Source: Streptomyces sp. MNU76
GTDB lineage: Bacteria > Actinomycetota > Actinomycetes > Streptomycetales > Streptomycetaceae
Reading direction: 5' to 3'
NCBI RefSeq assembly: GCF_020982545.1
Contig: NZ_JAJKLK010000003.1
Location: 930,001-994,000, forward strand
DNA: 64,000 bases
Both the position numbers and the translations under genes were made by a program. Of this stretch, positions 1-9,102 are shown one piece after another. How positions within the stretch are numbered: the stretch's first letter is position 1; each line of letters begins with the position of its first letter. Below the pieces are notes generated by a model. The model was not told the origin of the DNA. It did no database searches and saw only the letters and a list, made by a program, of their open reading frames with translations.

Positions 1-997
1 CGTGTTTGTGCACGTTGGTGAGGGCTTCGCGCACGATGCGGTTGACCGCTCGGCGGATGCCGATGTCGGTGTCGGTGAGTTCGTCGCCGTGCCAGGACAG
101 GGTGAGGGGCAGGCCCGCCTGCTGGGCTTCGGCGACCAGGTTGGTGACGTCCTCGCGCGTGCCGGCCACCGATTCGGTGCCGTCCGGGGGTTCGGCGCCG
201 TCGAGGCGCAGGATGCCCAGCACGGTGCGAAGCTCGTCGAGTGCGGTCCGGGAGGTGGTCCGTAGCAGGTCGGCCTGCTCGTTGATCTCGGGGGCGGCGG
301 TGCGGGTGCGCATCTCCAGGGCACCGGCGTACAGGACGATCAGGCTGAGCCGGTGGCCGAGGAGATCGTGCATCTCGCCTGCGATGCGGGCCCTTTCCTG
401 CATGCGGGCCTGCGACTCGCCGAGCAGGTTGGCGTGTTCCAGCAGGGCGTTGCGTTCGTGCAGGGCATCCATGGCCAGGGCTCGTTCCCCCTGCCGCATG
501 CCGATGGCGCCCGGCAGGACCACCAGCAGCACATTGATGACGACGATGACGCCGACATCCTGGAGGTCGACCGTCAGCCCGGCGAGCTCGGCGAGGTTGG
601 CCGCGGATTGCACGCCGGTGGCGAGCGCCAGGGCGGCCACGGCGAGGCGGGGGTCCGGGACCTGGCGGCCCACCGCATAGGCGAGTATCACGCTCACCGG
701 CCAGAGAAAGGCCAACAGGGTCGTGCTCGGCCATATCGACGGCACTATCGCGACGCCGGTCCCGGCCAGCAGCGAGGTGATCGGCCAGGTGAATCGGCAG
801 AGCAGGGCGAGGGCGGCGGCCAGCAGGCCGATCGCTGTCGCGGGCTGCCCGGGCACGTTGATGACGGCCGTGACGATCGCCGTGGCGGGCAGGAACAACC
901 ACCACGCCAGCAGCAACCTGCCCTGTCGTGCCAGGTGCTGCCAGGTCGTCACCGCCTCGGCGGTGACGACCTCGGCGAGTTTCGCCCAACCAGCCAC
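1..997 (-). CDS. Sensor histidine kinase, 3' end outside the window
   Basis: This is the N-terminal 332 codons of a two-component sensor kinase of the HisKA_3 (NarL-partner) class. About five hydrophobic membrane segments fill the first 180 residues. They are followed by the dimerisation helix with the phospho-acceptor histidine near residue 210 in AGEMHDLLGHRLSLI. The start of the ATPase domain (N box, REALTNVHKH) lies right at the window edge. The GTG start at 997 was chosen because a GGAGG stands five bases upstream and the membrane region begins soon after. The kinase would autophosphorylate and pass phosphate to a LuxR-type response regulator, expected just outside the window. The signal sensed cannot be told from sequence. 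The 239 bases up to the next gene show nothing notable. Confidence 0.9.
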   Translation of the reverse strand, partial: MAGWAKLAEVVTAEAVTTWQHLARQGRLLLAWWLFLPATAIVTAVINVPGQPATAIGLLAAALALLCRFTWPITSLLAGTGVAIVPSIWPSTTLLAFLWPVSVILAYAVGRQVPDPRLAVAALALATGVQSAANLAELAGLTVDLQDVGVIVVINVLLVVLPGAIGMRQGERALAMDALHERNALLEHANLLGESQARMQERARIAGEMHDLLGHRLSLIVLYAGALEMRTRTAAPEINEQADLLRTTSRTALDELRTVLGILRLDGAEPPDGTESVAGTREDVTNLVAEAQQAGLPLTLSWHGDELTDTDIGIRRAVNRIVREALTNVHKH

Positions 998-1236
998 GGC
1001 ACCTCCACGACGACGGCGGTGGCCGCCGAGCCGGGCGGTCGCCCGACCGATGAGCGCAGCCGCCTCCGGGCCACGCCGGCCGGGGGCACCAGCCGCAGCA
1101 GTGGAGCGGTGATGACCGGTAGCCCGTGATCGGCGCCGACCGTACCCGAGGACGGGGGCCGTGGTCATCGTATCCGGGGCCGGCCAGGGCCGACCTCGTT
1201 CGGGCGAAGGGCGAACGTGCCCTGACACGCCGCGTC

Positions 1237-2505
1237 TCACCGGACGAACTTCGCCAGTTTGGTGGTGCTGTTGAGCAGGTACTCCAGCGGTCCGCGGCTG
1301 AAGAAGCGCGACCAGACGGTGGCGAACAGGATCGCCCCGGCGATGAACCCGAACAGCGGCACCAGGGTGTTGGTGGCATCCTCGGGCAGCATGGCGTAGG
1401 CGGCGACGTGGGCGACGTAGAGGGTCAGGGACATGGTGCCCACGGCGATCAGTGGGCTCGCCAGCCGCCGCAGCCATGCCAGCCGGGCCATGGCCGCGGT
1501 CGCGCAGACGAGCACGGTGATCGCCACGCCGAGGCCGCCGATGATCTCGAAGGTCGTACCGCTGTGCGGCTCGGCTCCCAGCAGCGACGAGGCCAGGTTC
1601 GCGCTGTCCGTGACCTTGTTGTTGATGTAGTCGAAGGCCGGCGATCCCGGTCGCAGGGATTCGATGGAGTTCGGATCCAGGTTCGCGAAGGCTTCCTTCA
1701 GAGCGGCCTTGTCCGCCTGAATGGGCGGGTACAGCCTTGCCGTCAGCCAGGCGGTGCCGTATCCGAGTGCCATCAGCGCGGCGCCGAGCGCGGCCAGCCG
1801 GCGTTGCACCACGCCGGCGGCCAGGTCGAGCCGGGCCAGTGCCATGCCGGCGATCACGAACGGCATCCAGGTGATCGCGGGGTAGTAACCGTCGAGCAGC
1901 AGACCCAGCAGTCCGTCGCCGCCGAGCCGGCCGATCGGGTCGTAGGTGTTGATGATCTTCGCCGTCGTCTCGCCCAGCAGCCACTTCAGGCCGAACGCCG
2001 CCTGCGGCCCGACGACCGCGAGCACGGCCGCGATGATCGCGAGGGTCCTGGCCCGCAGTCGTATCAGGGGCAGCGCCAGCAGGAAGTACACCCCGTAGAA
2101 GGCGAGAATCACCAGGATCCCGGTCTTGAGCATCGTCAGCACGGTGCCCAGTGCCAGCAGGACCACGGCCCGGATCATGATCCGGGCCGTCGCCTGCCGG
2201 CCGGCCAGGCCGGTCTTCGGCTCCCGACGGCCGGCGATCAGCATCAGCGAGAACCCGGCCAGGGTGGCGAACAGGATCGACGACCGGCCCTCGGTCAGTT
2301 CCAGCAGCCGGCCGCCGAAGCCACCCACGTCCTCGGCAGGTGGGGCGACGTGGACCGCGAACATGCCGAACACCGCCAGCGCGCGGGCCAGGTCCACCCC
2401 GACCAACCGCCCCACCGACGGCTGCTGTTCGACCACGCCTGCGGGTTCAGTCGGTGCCCCGTGCCGCGGAGGTGGCGTTTCGTGTGAGATCTCGATCTGA
2501 GTCAT
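1237..2505 (-). CDS. DUF418/YeiB-type membrane protein, putative acyltransferase
   Basis: This 422-residue polytopic membrane protein has the hallmarks of the DUF418/YeiB and acyltransferase-3-like superfamily. It has an N-terminal VGVDLARALAVFGMF segment, then GRSSILFATLAGFSL, about ten hydrophobic helices, and a C-terminal RGPLEYLLN signature. Members are thought to acylate surface glycans or small molecules, but the substrate of this one is unknown. A stretch around residues 240-300 is hydrophilic and may form an extracytoplasmic loop. The ATG start gives a short proline-rich cytoplasmic leader. The gene is read in the same direction as the histidine kinase and lies about 240 bases upstream of it, so the two could be co-transcribed. 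Confidence 0.85.
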   Translation of the reverse strand: MTQIEISHETPPPRHGAPTEPAGVVEQQPSVGRLVGVDLARALAVFGMFAVHVAPPAEDVGGFGGRLLELTEGRSSILFATLAGFSLMLIAGRREPKTGLAGRQATARIMIRAVVLLALGTVLTMLKTGILVILAFYGVYFLLALPLIRLRARTLAIIAAVLAVVGPQAAFGLKWLLGETTAKIINTYDPIGRLGGDGLLGLLLDGYYPAITWMPFVIAGMALARLDLAAGVVQRRLAALGAALMALGYGTAWLTARLYPPIQADKAALKEAFANLDPNSIESLRPGSPAFDYINNKVTDSANLASSLLGAEPHSGTTFEIIGGLGVAITVLVCATAAMARLAWLRRLASPLIAVGTMSLTLYVAHVAAYAMLPEDATNTLVPLFGFIAGAILFATVWSRFFSRGPLEYLLNSTTKLAKFVR

Positions 2506-2599
2506 GCGCCCAACGTCGCCGGTGGGGACGCCCTGACGCCTCTGCCAAGCTTCCGGACCACCCCCGCCGAACGGCCAAGGACGCCGAGCCGATCGACCA

Positions 2600-2815
2600 T
2601 CACCAGAAGCGACTTCGGTGCTGCGGTCTTGACTCGCGGTCGCTGTCGCGGACGGTGCGGGCGGCCGACGTCGCCTGGCGCTCGTGGGCGTTCATGCGGA
2701 CGGGGCGATCCAGCATTCGTGTGCGGTCAGCACGCGGCAGATCTGCTCGACGCCGCCGATGCGGCCCCTGTGCTCGTCGAGGAACGCCACGAGCAGGTGT
2801 GTGACCGGTCGAGCT
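2600..2815 (-). pseudogene. Remnant of an IS3-family transposase (orfB start)
   Basis: Reading the minus strand from about 2812 gives HLLVAFLDEHRGRI, then GGVEQICRVL and IAPSA. This is the conserved N-terminus of IS3-family OrfB proteins, which usually continues APSTYYA. A stop at 2692-2694 ends this frame. The sequence then continues in another frame as AHERQATSAARTVRDSD, matching the next expected segment of the same family. The catalytic DDE core is absent. I read it as a decayed, frameshifted fragment about 200 bases long. No terminal repeats are visible. Apart from this and the repeat array at 2936-3012, the gap 2506-3012 shows nothing I can support. Confidence 0.55.
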
Positions 2816-2935
2816 CAGAGATGCTGACGCGCATCGTGTGGCTGCTGGAGAACTCCCCTCCGCTACCGGCCGCGGACAACTGACGCGGAAACGTGGCGTG
2901 GCGTCGGGACCTGCAGCCACACCACGATGCCAGGT

Positions 2936-3012
2936 ACGGCACTGAACAGTTCACCGCGCTACTGAACTGACCACTGAACTCTTTCGCGCGCGACTGAACT
3001 CCTCAGTGCCGT
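2936..3012. repeat. ACTGAAC repeat array inside a 10-bp inverted repeat
   Basis: The heptamer ACTGAAC occurs four times, at 2941, 2961, 2973 and 2993, so the spacing is a symmetric 20-12-20 bases. The last three copies read ACTGAACT. The block is bracketed by a perfect inverted repeat, ACGGCACTGA at 2936-2945 and TCAGTGCCGT at 3003-3012. It begins directly after the stop codon of the pyruvate-oxidase-like gene on the minus strand. It could act as a terminator stem, a protein-binding array or a scar of an inserted element. No function is proven. Confidence 0.6.
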
Positions 3013-4821
3013 TCAACAGTCGTCGTGCTTCTTCGACCCGGCGCCCGGCAGGAATTCCTGCATCTTCGCCTTGAAGCCCTGCTTGACCATGGACGCCCGG
3101 TCGGCGTCGCCCTTGAGGATCGAGGCGGCCGTGGACTCCATCTGCTCCCAGGTCGCGTGCGGCGGGATCGGCGGCACCGCCGGGTCGGTGAGGAACTCCA
3201 CCACCGCCGGACCGTCCGCCGCGAGGGCCGCTCGCCAGCCCGCCTCGACCTCCTCCGGCTTCTCCACCCGGATCCCGGTCAGCCCGAGCGAGCGCGCGAA
3301 GGCGGCGTACTGGACGTCCGGCAGCTCCTGCGAGGGCAGGAAGGACGGCTCCCCGCCCATCGCCCGCAGCTCCCACGTCACCTGGTTGAGGTCGTGGTTG
3401 TTCCAGACGGCCACCACCAGCCGCGGATCCTCCCAGCGGTCCTGGTACTTCGCCGCGGTGATCAGCTCCGCCATGCCGTTCATCTGCATCGCCCCGTCCC
3501 CGACCAGGGCGATCGCCGGACGGTCCGGGTGCGCGAACTTCGCGCCGATCGCGTACGGCACCCCGCACCCCATCGTCGCCAGAGTGCCGGACAGCGAGCC
3601 CCGCATGCGTCCGCGCATGGTGATGTGCCGGGCGTACCAGTTCGCCGCCGAACCGGAGTCCGAGGAGATGATCGCGTCGTCCGGCAGCAGCGGATCGAGG
3701 GCGTGGGCCACCAGCTCGGGGTTGATCGGGTCGGCCGACGGCTCGGCCCGGCGCGCCATCACCTCGCGCCAGCGCGCCACCCCCGCGCACACCTCGTCGT
3801 ACCACTCGCGCCCCCGCTCCGGATCGATCAGCGGGATCAGCCGCTCCAGCGTCGCCTTGGCGTCCCCGACGAGATTCACCTCGTACGGGTAGCGCATCCC
3901 GACCATGTGCGGGTCGATGTCGATCTGCACGGCCCGCGCCTTGCCGAAGTCCGGCAGGAACTGGGAGTACGGGAAGGACGAGCCGATGGTCAGCAGCGTG
4001 TCGCAGTCACGCATCAGCTCGTACGAGGGGCGCGTGCCCAGCAGCCCGATCGAGCCGGTGACGTACGGCAGTTCGTCGCTCAGCGCGTCCTTGCCGAGGA
4101 GCGCCTTGGCGACGCCCGCGCCGAGCAGCTCGGCGATCCGGGCCACCTCGACACGGGCACCGGCGGCGCCCTGCCCGATGAGGATCGCGACCTTGTCGCC
4201 GGCGTTCAGGATCTCGGCGGCCCGCTCCACCGACTCCGCCGACGGCACCGCCGTCCAGGAGCCGCCGCCCAGACTGGAGGGGACCATCTTGAACTCGTGG
4301 GTCGGCGCCGAGTACTCCAGTTCCTGCACGTCACCGGGGACGATGACGGCTGTCGGCGCCCGTCGGGCGTACGCGGTGCGGATCGCCCGGTCGAGGACGT
4401 TGGGCAGTTGCTCGGGCACGGTCACCGTCTCGACGAAGTCCGAGGCCACGTCCTTGAACAGGGTGTGCAGGTCGACCTCCTGCTGGTAGGAGCCGCCCAT
4501 CGCGCTGCGGTGCGTCTGGCCGACGATCGCCAGCACCGGCACATGGTCCAGTTTCGCGTCGTACAGCCCGTTGAGCAGGTGGATCGCCCCCGGGCCCGAC
4601 GTCGCCGCGCACACCCCGAGCCGGCCGGAGAACTTGGCGTAGCCGACCGCCTGGAAGGCGGACATCTCCTCGTGCCGGGACTGGATGAACCGCGGCCGGT
4701 CCTCGGCCCGGCCCCAGGCCGCGAGCAGCCCGTTGATGCCGTCCCCTGGGTAGCCGAATACCTGTTCGACATCCCATTCGCGCAGCCTCCGCAAGATGTG
4801 ATCGGCGACGGTGGTGCTCAT
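3013..4821 (-). CDS. Thiamine-diphosphate enzyme of the pyruvate oxidase/acetolactate synthase family
   Basis: The 602-residue protein has the full three-domain layout of POX/ALS enzymes. The N-terminal pyrimidine-binding domain carries the catalytic glutamate in RHEEMSAF near residue 50. A central Rossmann-like domain follows. The C-terminal diphosphate-binding domain has the GDGAMQMNG...NN motif near residues 435-470, which binds Mg2+ and ThDP. The N-terminal VFGYPGDGINGLL resembles pyruvate dehydrogenase (quinone)/PoxB proteins, so oxidative decarboxylation of pyruvate to acetate is the most likely reaction. Acetolactate synthesis or another 2-oxo acid substrate is possible. It is divergent from the sigma factor gene across about 230 bases. 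The long overlapping frames on the other strand are shadows. Confidence 0.88.
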   Translation of the reverse strand: MSTTVADHILRRLREWDVEQVFGYPGDGINGLLAAWGRAEDRPRFIQSRHEEMSAFQAVGYAKFSGRLGVCAATSGPGAIHLLNGLYDAKLDHVPVLAIVGQTHRSAMGGSYQQEVDLHTLFKDVASDFVETVTVPEQLPNVLDRAIRTAYARRAPTAVIVPGDVQELEYSAPTHEFKMVPSSLGGGSWTAVPSAESVERAAEILNAGDKVAILIGQGAAGARVEVARIAELLGAGVAKALLGKDALSDELPYVTGSIGLLGTRPSYELMRDCDTLLTIGSSFPYSQFLPDFGKARAVQIDIDPHMVGMRYPYEVNLVGDAKATLERLIPLIDPERGREWYDEVCAGVARWREVMARRAEPSADPINPELVAHALDPLLPDDAIISSDSGSAANWYARHITMRGRMRGSLSGTLATMGCGVPYAIGAKFAHPDRPAIALVGDGAMQMNGMAELITAAKYQDRWEDPRLVVAVWNNHDLNQVTWELRAMGGEPSFLPSQELPDVQYAAFARSLGLTGIRVEKPEEVEAGWRAALAADGPAVVEFLTDPAVPPIPPHATWEQMESTAASILKGDADRASMVKQGFKAKMQEFLPGAGSKKHDDC

Positions 4822-5055
4822 ACTGGACCTCCCGGGGTGTGGTCTCCCGAGCGAGTCACCCGCGGGCGGAATGGAAAACCCCGAATGTGTTTGCCATGCA
4901 TGATCCGGGGCAGGCGCATAGAAGTGCTTCGGACAGGAGGCACGTCCGTGGAAGTGGCGAGGTTTCCCTCACGGGTGTGCTGTCCCTCGTGCAGCTCCGC
5001 GCCCCCACGGTGACCGTCCATCCCAGAAGCGCCATCCAGGGAGTTGCGACGCACC

Positions 5056-5844
5056 ATGCGTACCCAGGCGAAGCATCATCCGCACGACGACGCCCCCGAC
5101 ACCGCGGAGGCCTTCCGCCGGCTGGCCGCGCTTCCGCCCGGTCAACAGCGGGACACCCTGCGTGAGCAGATCATCGAGGCATGGCTCCCCATGGCCGAAC
5201 GGCTCGCGGGCCGGTTCCGCAACCGCGGCGAGAGCTACGACGACCTGCGCCAGGTCGCCTCGCTCGGCCTGGTCAAGGCCGTCGACCGCTACGACCCCGA
5301 GCTGGGGAACGCCTTCGAGAGTTATGCCGTGCCCACCGTCACCGGTGAGATCAAGCGGCACTTCCGGGACCACATGTGGACTCTGCACGTGCCGCGCCGG
5401 GTCCAGGACCTGCGCAACCGTGTGAGGTTCGCCAGTCAGGACCTGTCCCAGACCATCTCCGGGCGACGCCCCACCGTCGCGGAGATCGCCGCACACGCGA
5501 ACATGAGCGAGGAGGACGTCCAGGTGGGGCTGGAGGCCCTGGAGAGCTTCACGGCGCTGTCGCTGGACGCGGAGCTGCCGGGGAGCGAGGACGGCTACTC
5601 GCTGAGCGACGCGCTGGGGGCGCCGGACCCCGCGCTGGACACGGTGGTGGACCGCGAGGCCGTGAAGCCCCGGCTGGCCGCGCTGCCGGAGAGGGAGCGG
5701 GCGATCCTGTACATGCGGTTCTTCGGCGACATGACGCAGAGCCGGATCGCCGAGCAGTTGGGGATCTCGCAGATGCACGTGTCGCGGTTGATCAGCCGGT
5801 GCTGTGATCGGCTGCGGGACCAGGTGATGAAGGACGCGGTGTAG
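5056..5844 (+). CDS. RNA polymerase sigma factor, SigB/SigF/SigG subfamily
   Basis: This group 3 sigma factor contains region 2 (the segment FRNRGESYDDLRQVASLGLVK, which binds core and the -10 element), region 3, and a region 4 helix-turn-helix (TQSRIAEQLGISQMHVSRLI) near the C-terminus. The length and order match the actinomycete SigB/SigF stress and development paralogues. I prefer the ATG at 5056. The in-frame TTG at 5044 directly abuts the only GGAG and would leave no spacing. No anti-sigma or anti-anti-sigma gene lies next to it, so its partner-switching control must be encoded elsewhere. The target regulon cannot be told from the sequence. Confidence 0.92.
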   Translation: MRTQAKHHPHDDAPDTAEAFRRLAALPPGQQRDTLREQIIEAWLPMAERLAGRFRNRGESYDDLRQVASLGLVKAVDRYDPELGNAFESYAVPTVTGEIKRHFRDHMWTLHVPRRVQDLRNRVRFASQDLSQTISGRRPTVAEIAAHANMSEEDVQVGLEALESFTALSLDAELPGSEDGYSLSDALGAPDPALDTVVDREAVKPRLAALPERERAILYMRFFGDMTQSRIAEQLGISQMHVSRLISRCCDRLRDQVMKDAV

Positions 5845-5904
5845 CTCCGCTGGTTGGCCGTGGGCGCCGTGGGGTGGGGTGCGTCGGTCGTCTGCGGGTT
5901 CGTC

Positions 5905-5935
5905 GTGGCTGGTCGCGCGGTTCCCCGCGCCCCTT
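5905..5935 (-). repeat. 3'-end palindromic repeat, family A
   Basis: On the minus strand this reads GGGGCGCGGGGAACCGCG followed by CGACCAGCCAC. It is one of several near-identical copies in the window, all at or near gene 3' ends. It lies between the convergent sigma factor and PAS/GAF genes and touches the stop codon of the latter (5934-5936). The GC-rich half pairs with the adjoining CCCCTTACGGGG to form a stem, so it may terminate transcription from both sides. Confidence 0.7.
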
Positions 5936-7046
5936 ACGGGGCCCGGGTTTCCATGGCCAGGGCTATGTGGCGGGACATCGTGTCCATCGCCTGGGCCTCG
6001 GCCATCGAGAAGGCCAGGCGGGCGCCTGAGCGGAAGAGGGTCAGGACGCCCGTGACCGGGCCTTCCGGGGGAGCCAGCGGCACGGTCAGCAGGGAGGTCA
6101 CATCGGCCTTCACGAGGACCGGGGCCCCCGAGCCGTCGTGGCCGAAGGCGGCCGGGTCGGCCGGACGGATCTGGAGGGCGGGGGAACCGCCCCGGGCGGC
6201 CGTGACGACGAGGGGACAGGTGGCGGGGTCCTGGGACACCAGGAGCTTCGCCTCCTCCTCCGAGGGGGCCAGGACCGTGGAACGCGCGAGGCCGGGAGTC
6301 GTCGTGTCGGCGACCACCCAGTCGGCGAAGCGGCCGTGCAGGACACGGGCCGCCCGGTCGAGGGCCGTACCGGTCGGCGCCGTGAGCAGGGCCGTGGTCA
6401 TCGTGTCGAGGAGGTCCATCAGCGTCGCGTGGCGGGTGGTCTCGGTGAGGTTGGGCAGCGGACGCAGGGGCTCGACGGTCGGCATCCGGTGCCCGGCCGG
6501 CTGGAGGAGGACCAGGACGGTGTTGCGCGGCTCGCCGCTGCCGGGGCGCAGCTTGGTGAGCGTGGCGCGGACCGGCAACGACGGGCGCTGCTGCAGGTGG
6601 ACGCTGAGGCTGCGGTCGCCCTCGCCGCGGGCCACGGCCGCCGCCTGCGAACGGAACGCGCCCCGGTCGGAATGGGCGAGGAAACCGCTGAGCGGACGGC
6701 CCGTCGCATAACCGGACCGTACGCCGGTGAAGGCGGTCGCGGCCTGGTTGAGGCGCCGCACCACCGTCTCGCGGTCCACCAACAGCACCGGCAGCGGCAG
6801 GCTTTGGAACACGGTCCTCAGCAACTGGTGCTCCTGCGCGGCGGACGAGGTGCCGCCGGCCGGACCCGAGGCGGTGAGTCGCTCGTACCACGGCCACAAC
6901 TGGTCAGCGACGTGGTCGAGTTCGAAGAACGCCGCGTCCAGGACCGTCGGCAGATCTCCCGTCGGCACCGAACGGGCCGCCTTGAGCTCCGCGACACGGC
7001 GTACGAAATCCGCGAGTTCCTCACCGAATTCGTCCGTCTGGGTCAT
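5934..7046 (-). CDS. PAS and GAF-like domain signalling protein
   Basis: This 370-residue cytoplasmic protein has a PAS domain at about residues 85-190 (LLRTVFQSLPLPVLLVDRE, then LNQAATAFTG). A GAF-like domain follows at about 230-365 (LDRAARVLHGRFADWVVAD...LTVPLAPPEGPVTGVLTLF). In streptomycetes this architecture is common in regulators that also carry a PP2C phosphatase or kinase domain. None is present here, so the protein may be a stand-alone sensor. I chose the ATG at 7046. An upstream in-frame GTG at 7082 would add a short unconserved leader, and neither start has a strong ribosome site. It is divergent from the ANTAR gene, and the pair may act together. Confidence 0.75.
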   Translation of the reverse strand: MTQTDEFGEELADFVRRVAELKAARSVPTGDLPTVLDAAFFELDHVADQLWPWYERLTASGPAGGTSSAAQEHQLLRTVFQSLPLPVLLVDRETVVRRLNQAATAFTGVRSGYATGRPLSGFLAHSDRGAFRSQAAAVARGEGDRSLSVHLQQRPSLPVRATLTKLRPGSGEPRNTVLVLLQPAGHRMPTVEPLRPLPNLTETTRHATLMDLLDTMTTALLTAPTGTALDRAARVLHGRFADWVVADTTTPGLARSTVLAPSEEEAKLLVSQDPATCPLVVTAARGGSPALQIRPADPAAFGHDGSGAPVLVKADVTSLLTVPLAPPEGPVTGVLTLFRSGARLAFSMAEAQAMDTMSRHIALAMETRAP

Positions 7047-7156
7047 GCGACGAACGTAGCGCCTGGACGACGCGGAGGGCACGGCCGGACCGAAAGCCGA
7101 AGATTCGTTTTCCGCGCGGGTGCGTGGGAAGGCGATCCGAGGAGGAGGCGTGCATC

Positions 7157-7873
7157 ATGCCGGAACGGGAACAACTCGGCCGCGTGGGAGGGGAATCGGC
7201 GGAATCCGCACATCCGGGCAGAAGGCTCTCCGAACTCGTCGAACAGGCCGCCCGCTGCACCGACGACTGCTGCGGCGCCAGCGGCATGGTGTCCGACAGC
7301 GGCACCGAACGGCCCGCCGCGGTCACCCACCCCGACCTCGCGGGACTCGTCGCCGTCCAACTGCGCTCGGGCGACGGACCGCTCCCGGCCGCGCTGGAGC
7401 GCGGTGAGCCCGTCGACTCCGCCGATCTGCTGCGCGAGGAACGCTGGCCGGAGTACCGGGCGGTGGCCCTCGACGCGGGCGTACGGTCCAGCGTCACGCT
7501 CCCCTTCAGGCGCTCCGGGCTCACCGTGGCCCTCAGCCTCTACAGCTTCCGCCCCCACGCCCTGAGGGACGTCCCGCACGGCCCCGCCCGTGCCCTCGGC
7601 GACCTCGCCGCGACCTGTATCGTCCGCGACCGTTCCTACCGGGCCGCCCTCAGCGAACTCGACCAGCTCGGCGCCGCACTGCGCTCCCGCCCCGTGGTCG
7701 ACCAGGCCTGCGGCATGGTCATGCACGTCCTCGGCTGCGACGCCGACGCCGCGTTCACCGTCCTCCGCCGCATCTCCCAGGGCACCAACCGCAAACTCTC
7801 GGACGTCGCGTCGGCGGTGGTCCAGAAGAGGGGCAGAGGCCTGGAACGGGAACTGGTCTCCCTTTCTGATTGA
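7157..7873 (+). CDS. GAF-ANTAR domain regulator
   Basis: The 238-residue product has an N-terminal GAF-like region and a C-terminal ANTAR domain of about 55 residues (LDQLGAALRSRPVVDQACG followed by MVMHVLGCDADAAFTVLRR). ANTAR domains bind paired RNA hairpins and prevent transcription termination. Many actinobacterial GAF-ANTAR proteins are stress or ligand sensors. A clear GGAGGAGG stands about eight bases before the ATG at 7157, which decides this start over an upstream in-frame ATG at 7124. It is divergent from the PAS/GAF protein over about 110 bases. Dual hairpins targeted by the protein were not identified. Confidence 0.85.
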   Translation: MPEREQLGRVGGESAESAHPGRRLSELVEQAARCTDDCCGASGMVSDSGTERPAAVTHPDLAGLVAVQLRSGDGPLPAALERGEPVDSADLLREERWPEYRAVALDAGVRSSVTLPFRRSGLTVALSLYSFRPHALRDVPHGPARALGDLAATCIVRDRSYRAALSELDQLGAALRSRPVVDQACGMVMHVLGCDADAAFTVLRRISQGTNRKLSDVASAVVQKRGRGLERELVSLSD

Positions 7874-7903
7874 GCCGACCCGAGCCGCAGCGCGCCCCCA
7901 CAG

Positions 7904-7931
7904 AGGCGCGGGGAACTGCGCGACCAGCCAC
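7904..7931 (+). repeat. 3'-end palindromic repeat, family A
   Basis: This copy (GGCGCGGGGAACTGCG then CGACCAGCCAC) begins about 30 bases after the stop codon of the GAF-ANTAR gene and points the same way. It matches the copies at 5905, 13788, 16065 and 52023. Confidence 0.7.
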
Positions 7932-8156
7932 AACGAACCGGCGGCCGACCACGAACCCGCTCCCGCCACGGCGCTCACCGGCGAACCCAGCGGAGCGAAC
8001 CGTCACCCGGTCGGCCCTCCGCGTCCCGCGAATGGTGCCCGGCGACGCGCGCCCCGTGGGGCTCGGCGCTCTGATGGACGCGGGGCACGGCGGTCGTGCC
8101 CCGCCCCGCCGGAGTCGGCCGAAGGAGTCCCCGATGCCCCGCCCACGCGCCCGCCC

Positions 8157-8828
8157 ATGCGCCGCAGAGCCCGTGTCCTGTCCGCCGCCGCCCTGATCGG
8201 TGCCGTCCTGGGCGCCGCCGCCCCACCCGCGTACGCGGACCCCGCGGCCGAGGTGGACCCCCAGTCCGTCGAGCCGGGCGGCACCCTCACCTTCTCCGTC
8301 GCCTGCGACCCGACCGGCGGCACCGCCCCCGAGACCATCGACGCCAGCTCACAGGCGTTCGAACAGGGCACCGTCACGCTGCAACGCCTCCCCGGCGACG
8401 GTGACGCCGCCGCCGGCCCCTCCTACCAGGGCACGGCGAAGATCGCGCCCGCCGCGGACTTCGAGACCGGAGTCGACGCGGCGAACTCGGCCACCGAGTG
8501 GGGCGTCGACGGCGTGTGCCCGGCGGCCCCCGGCGGCGAGGGCAAACAGTGGAGCGCGGCCTTCGACGTCTCCCTCGGCGGCGACCAGTCCTGGTCCACC
8601 CTCAAGCCGACCCACCAGCCCACGCACCAACCGACCCATCAGCCCACGCACCAGCCCTCCCACCACTCCACGCACCAACCCGCACCAATCCAGCGCGGCG
8701 TCCACGCGGGTGACGGCGGGGCCTTCACCGACTCCGTCCCGGCCATGGTCGCGGGCGGCCTGCTCGTCGCGGGCGCGCTCGGCGCAGCCGTGCACCGGCT
8801 GCGCCGCCGGGACCGATGGACGCCCTGA
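8157..8828 (+). CDS. Secreted protein with THQP repeats and C-terminal membrane anchor
   Basis: The 223-residue product starts with a signal peptide (MRRRARVLSAAALIGAVLG...AYA). An extracellular domain follows that I do not recognise, with SVEPGGTLTFSVAC resembling an immunoglobulin-like strand pattern. Next comes a run of about six THQP tetrapeptides (roughly residues 148-175), then a membrane helix (AMVAGGLLVAGALGAAV) and a basic RLRRRDRW tail. There is no LPXTG sortase motif. The best ribosome site, GAAGGAG at 8121-8127, is placed for an ATG at 8134. That ATG opens a different frame of only 20 codons (ending 8196) that overlaps the signal peptide. Either the genes are translationally coupled or one base is wrong between 8134 and 8157, in which case the true protein starts MPRPRARP. 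Confidence 0.7.
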   Translation: MRRRARVLSAAALIGAVLGAAAPPAYADPAAEVDPQSVEPGGTLTFSVACDPTGGTAPETIDASSQAFEQGTVTLQRLPGDGDAAAGPSYQGTAKIAPAADFETGVDAANSATEWGVDGVCPAAPGGEGKQWSAAFDVSLGGDQSWSTLKPTHQPTHQPTHQPTHQPSHHSTHQPAPIQRGVHAGDGGAFTDSVPAMVAGGLLVAGALGAAVHRLRRRDRWTP

Positions 8829-9102
8829 GCGCTCCGCGCCCAGCCACCGGCCCCTGGCGGATGTGACCGGCGCAACCCGCCCCGGGGCCCATGGGGCGCG
8901 TGGGCCTGGGGTACTGACAGGCCGAGGGTGCGTGCGAGGCCCGCCGAGTTCGACACGGGCCGGCCGACGCACCCCGACGCACGATACGGAGCACCGAGCA
9001 GGACCACGCGGTACCACGCGGCAGCACGAGCACCATCGACATCCCGGAGCGATCCCGAGGGGTGAGCGCCGGGCGACGCATCAGGAGCGGGCGGAGGCAC
9101 AC

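Noticed and set aside
4860..4930. SigB-type promoter GTTT...GGG upstream of the sigma factor gene
   Set aside because: Only partial matches to the consensus are present, and several equally weak sites occur in the gap.
8605..8690. Short regular repeats that could suggest a CRISPR array
   Set aside because: The units of about 12-15 bases are contiguous, lie in frame and encode THQP tetrapeptides. There are no spacers and no cas genes.
8700..8828. Sortase-anchored surface protein
   Set aside because: The C-terminus has a helix and a basic tail, but no LPXTG or LAXTG motif before it.
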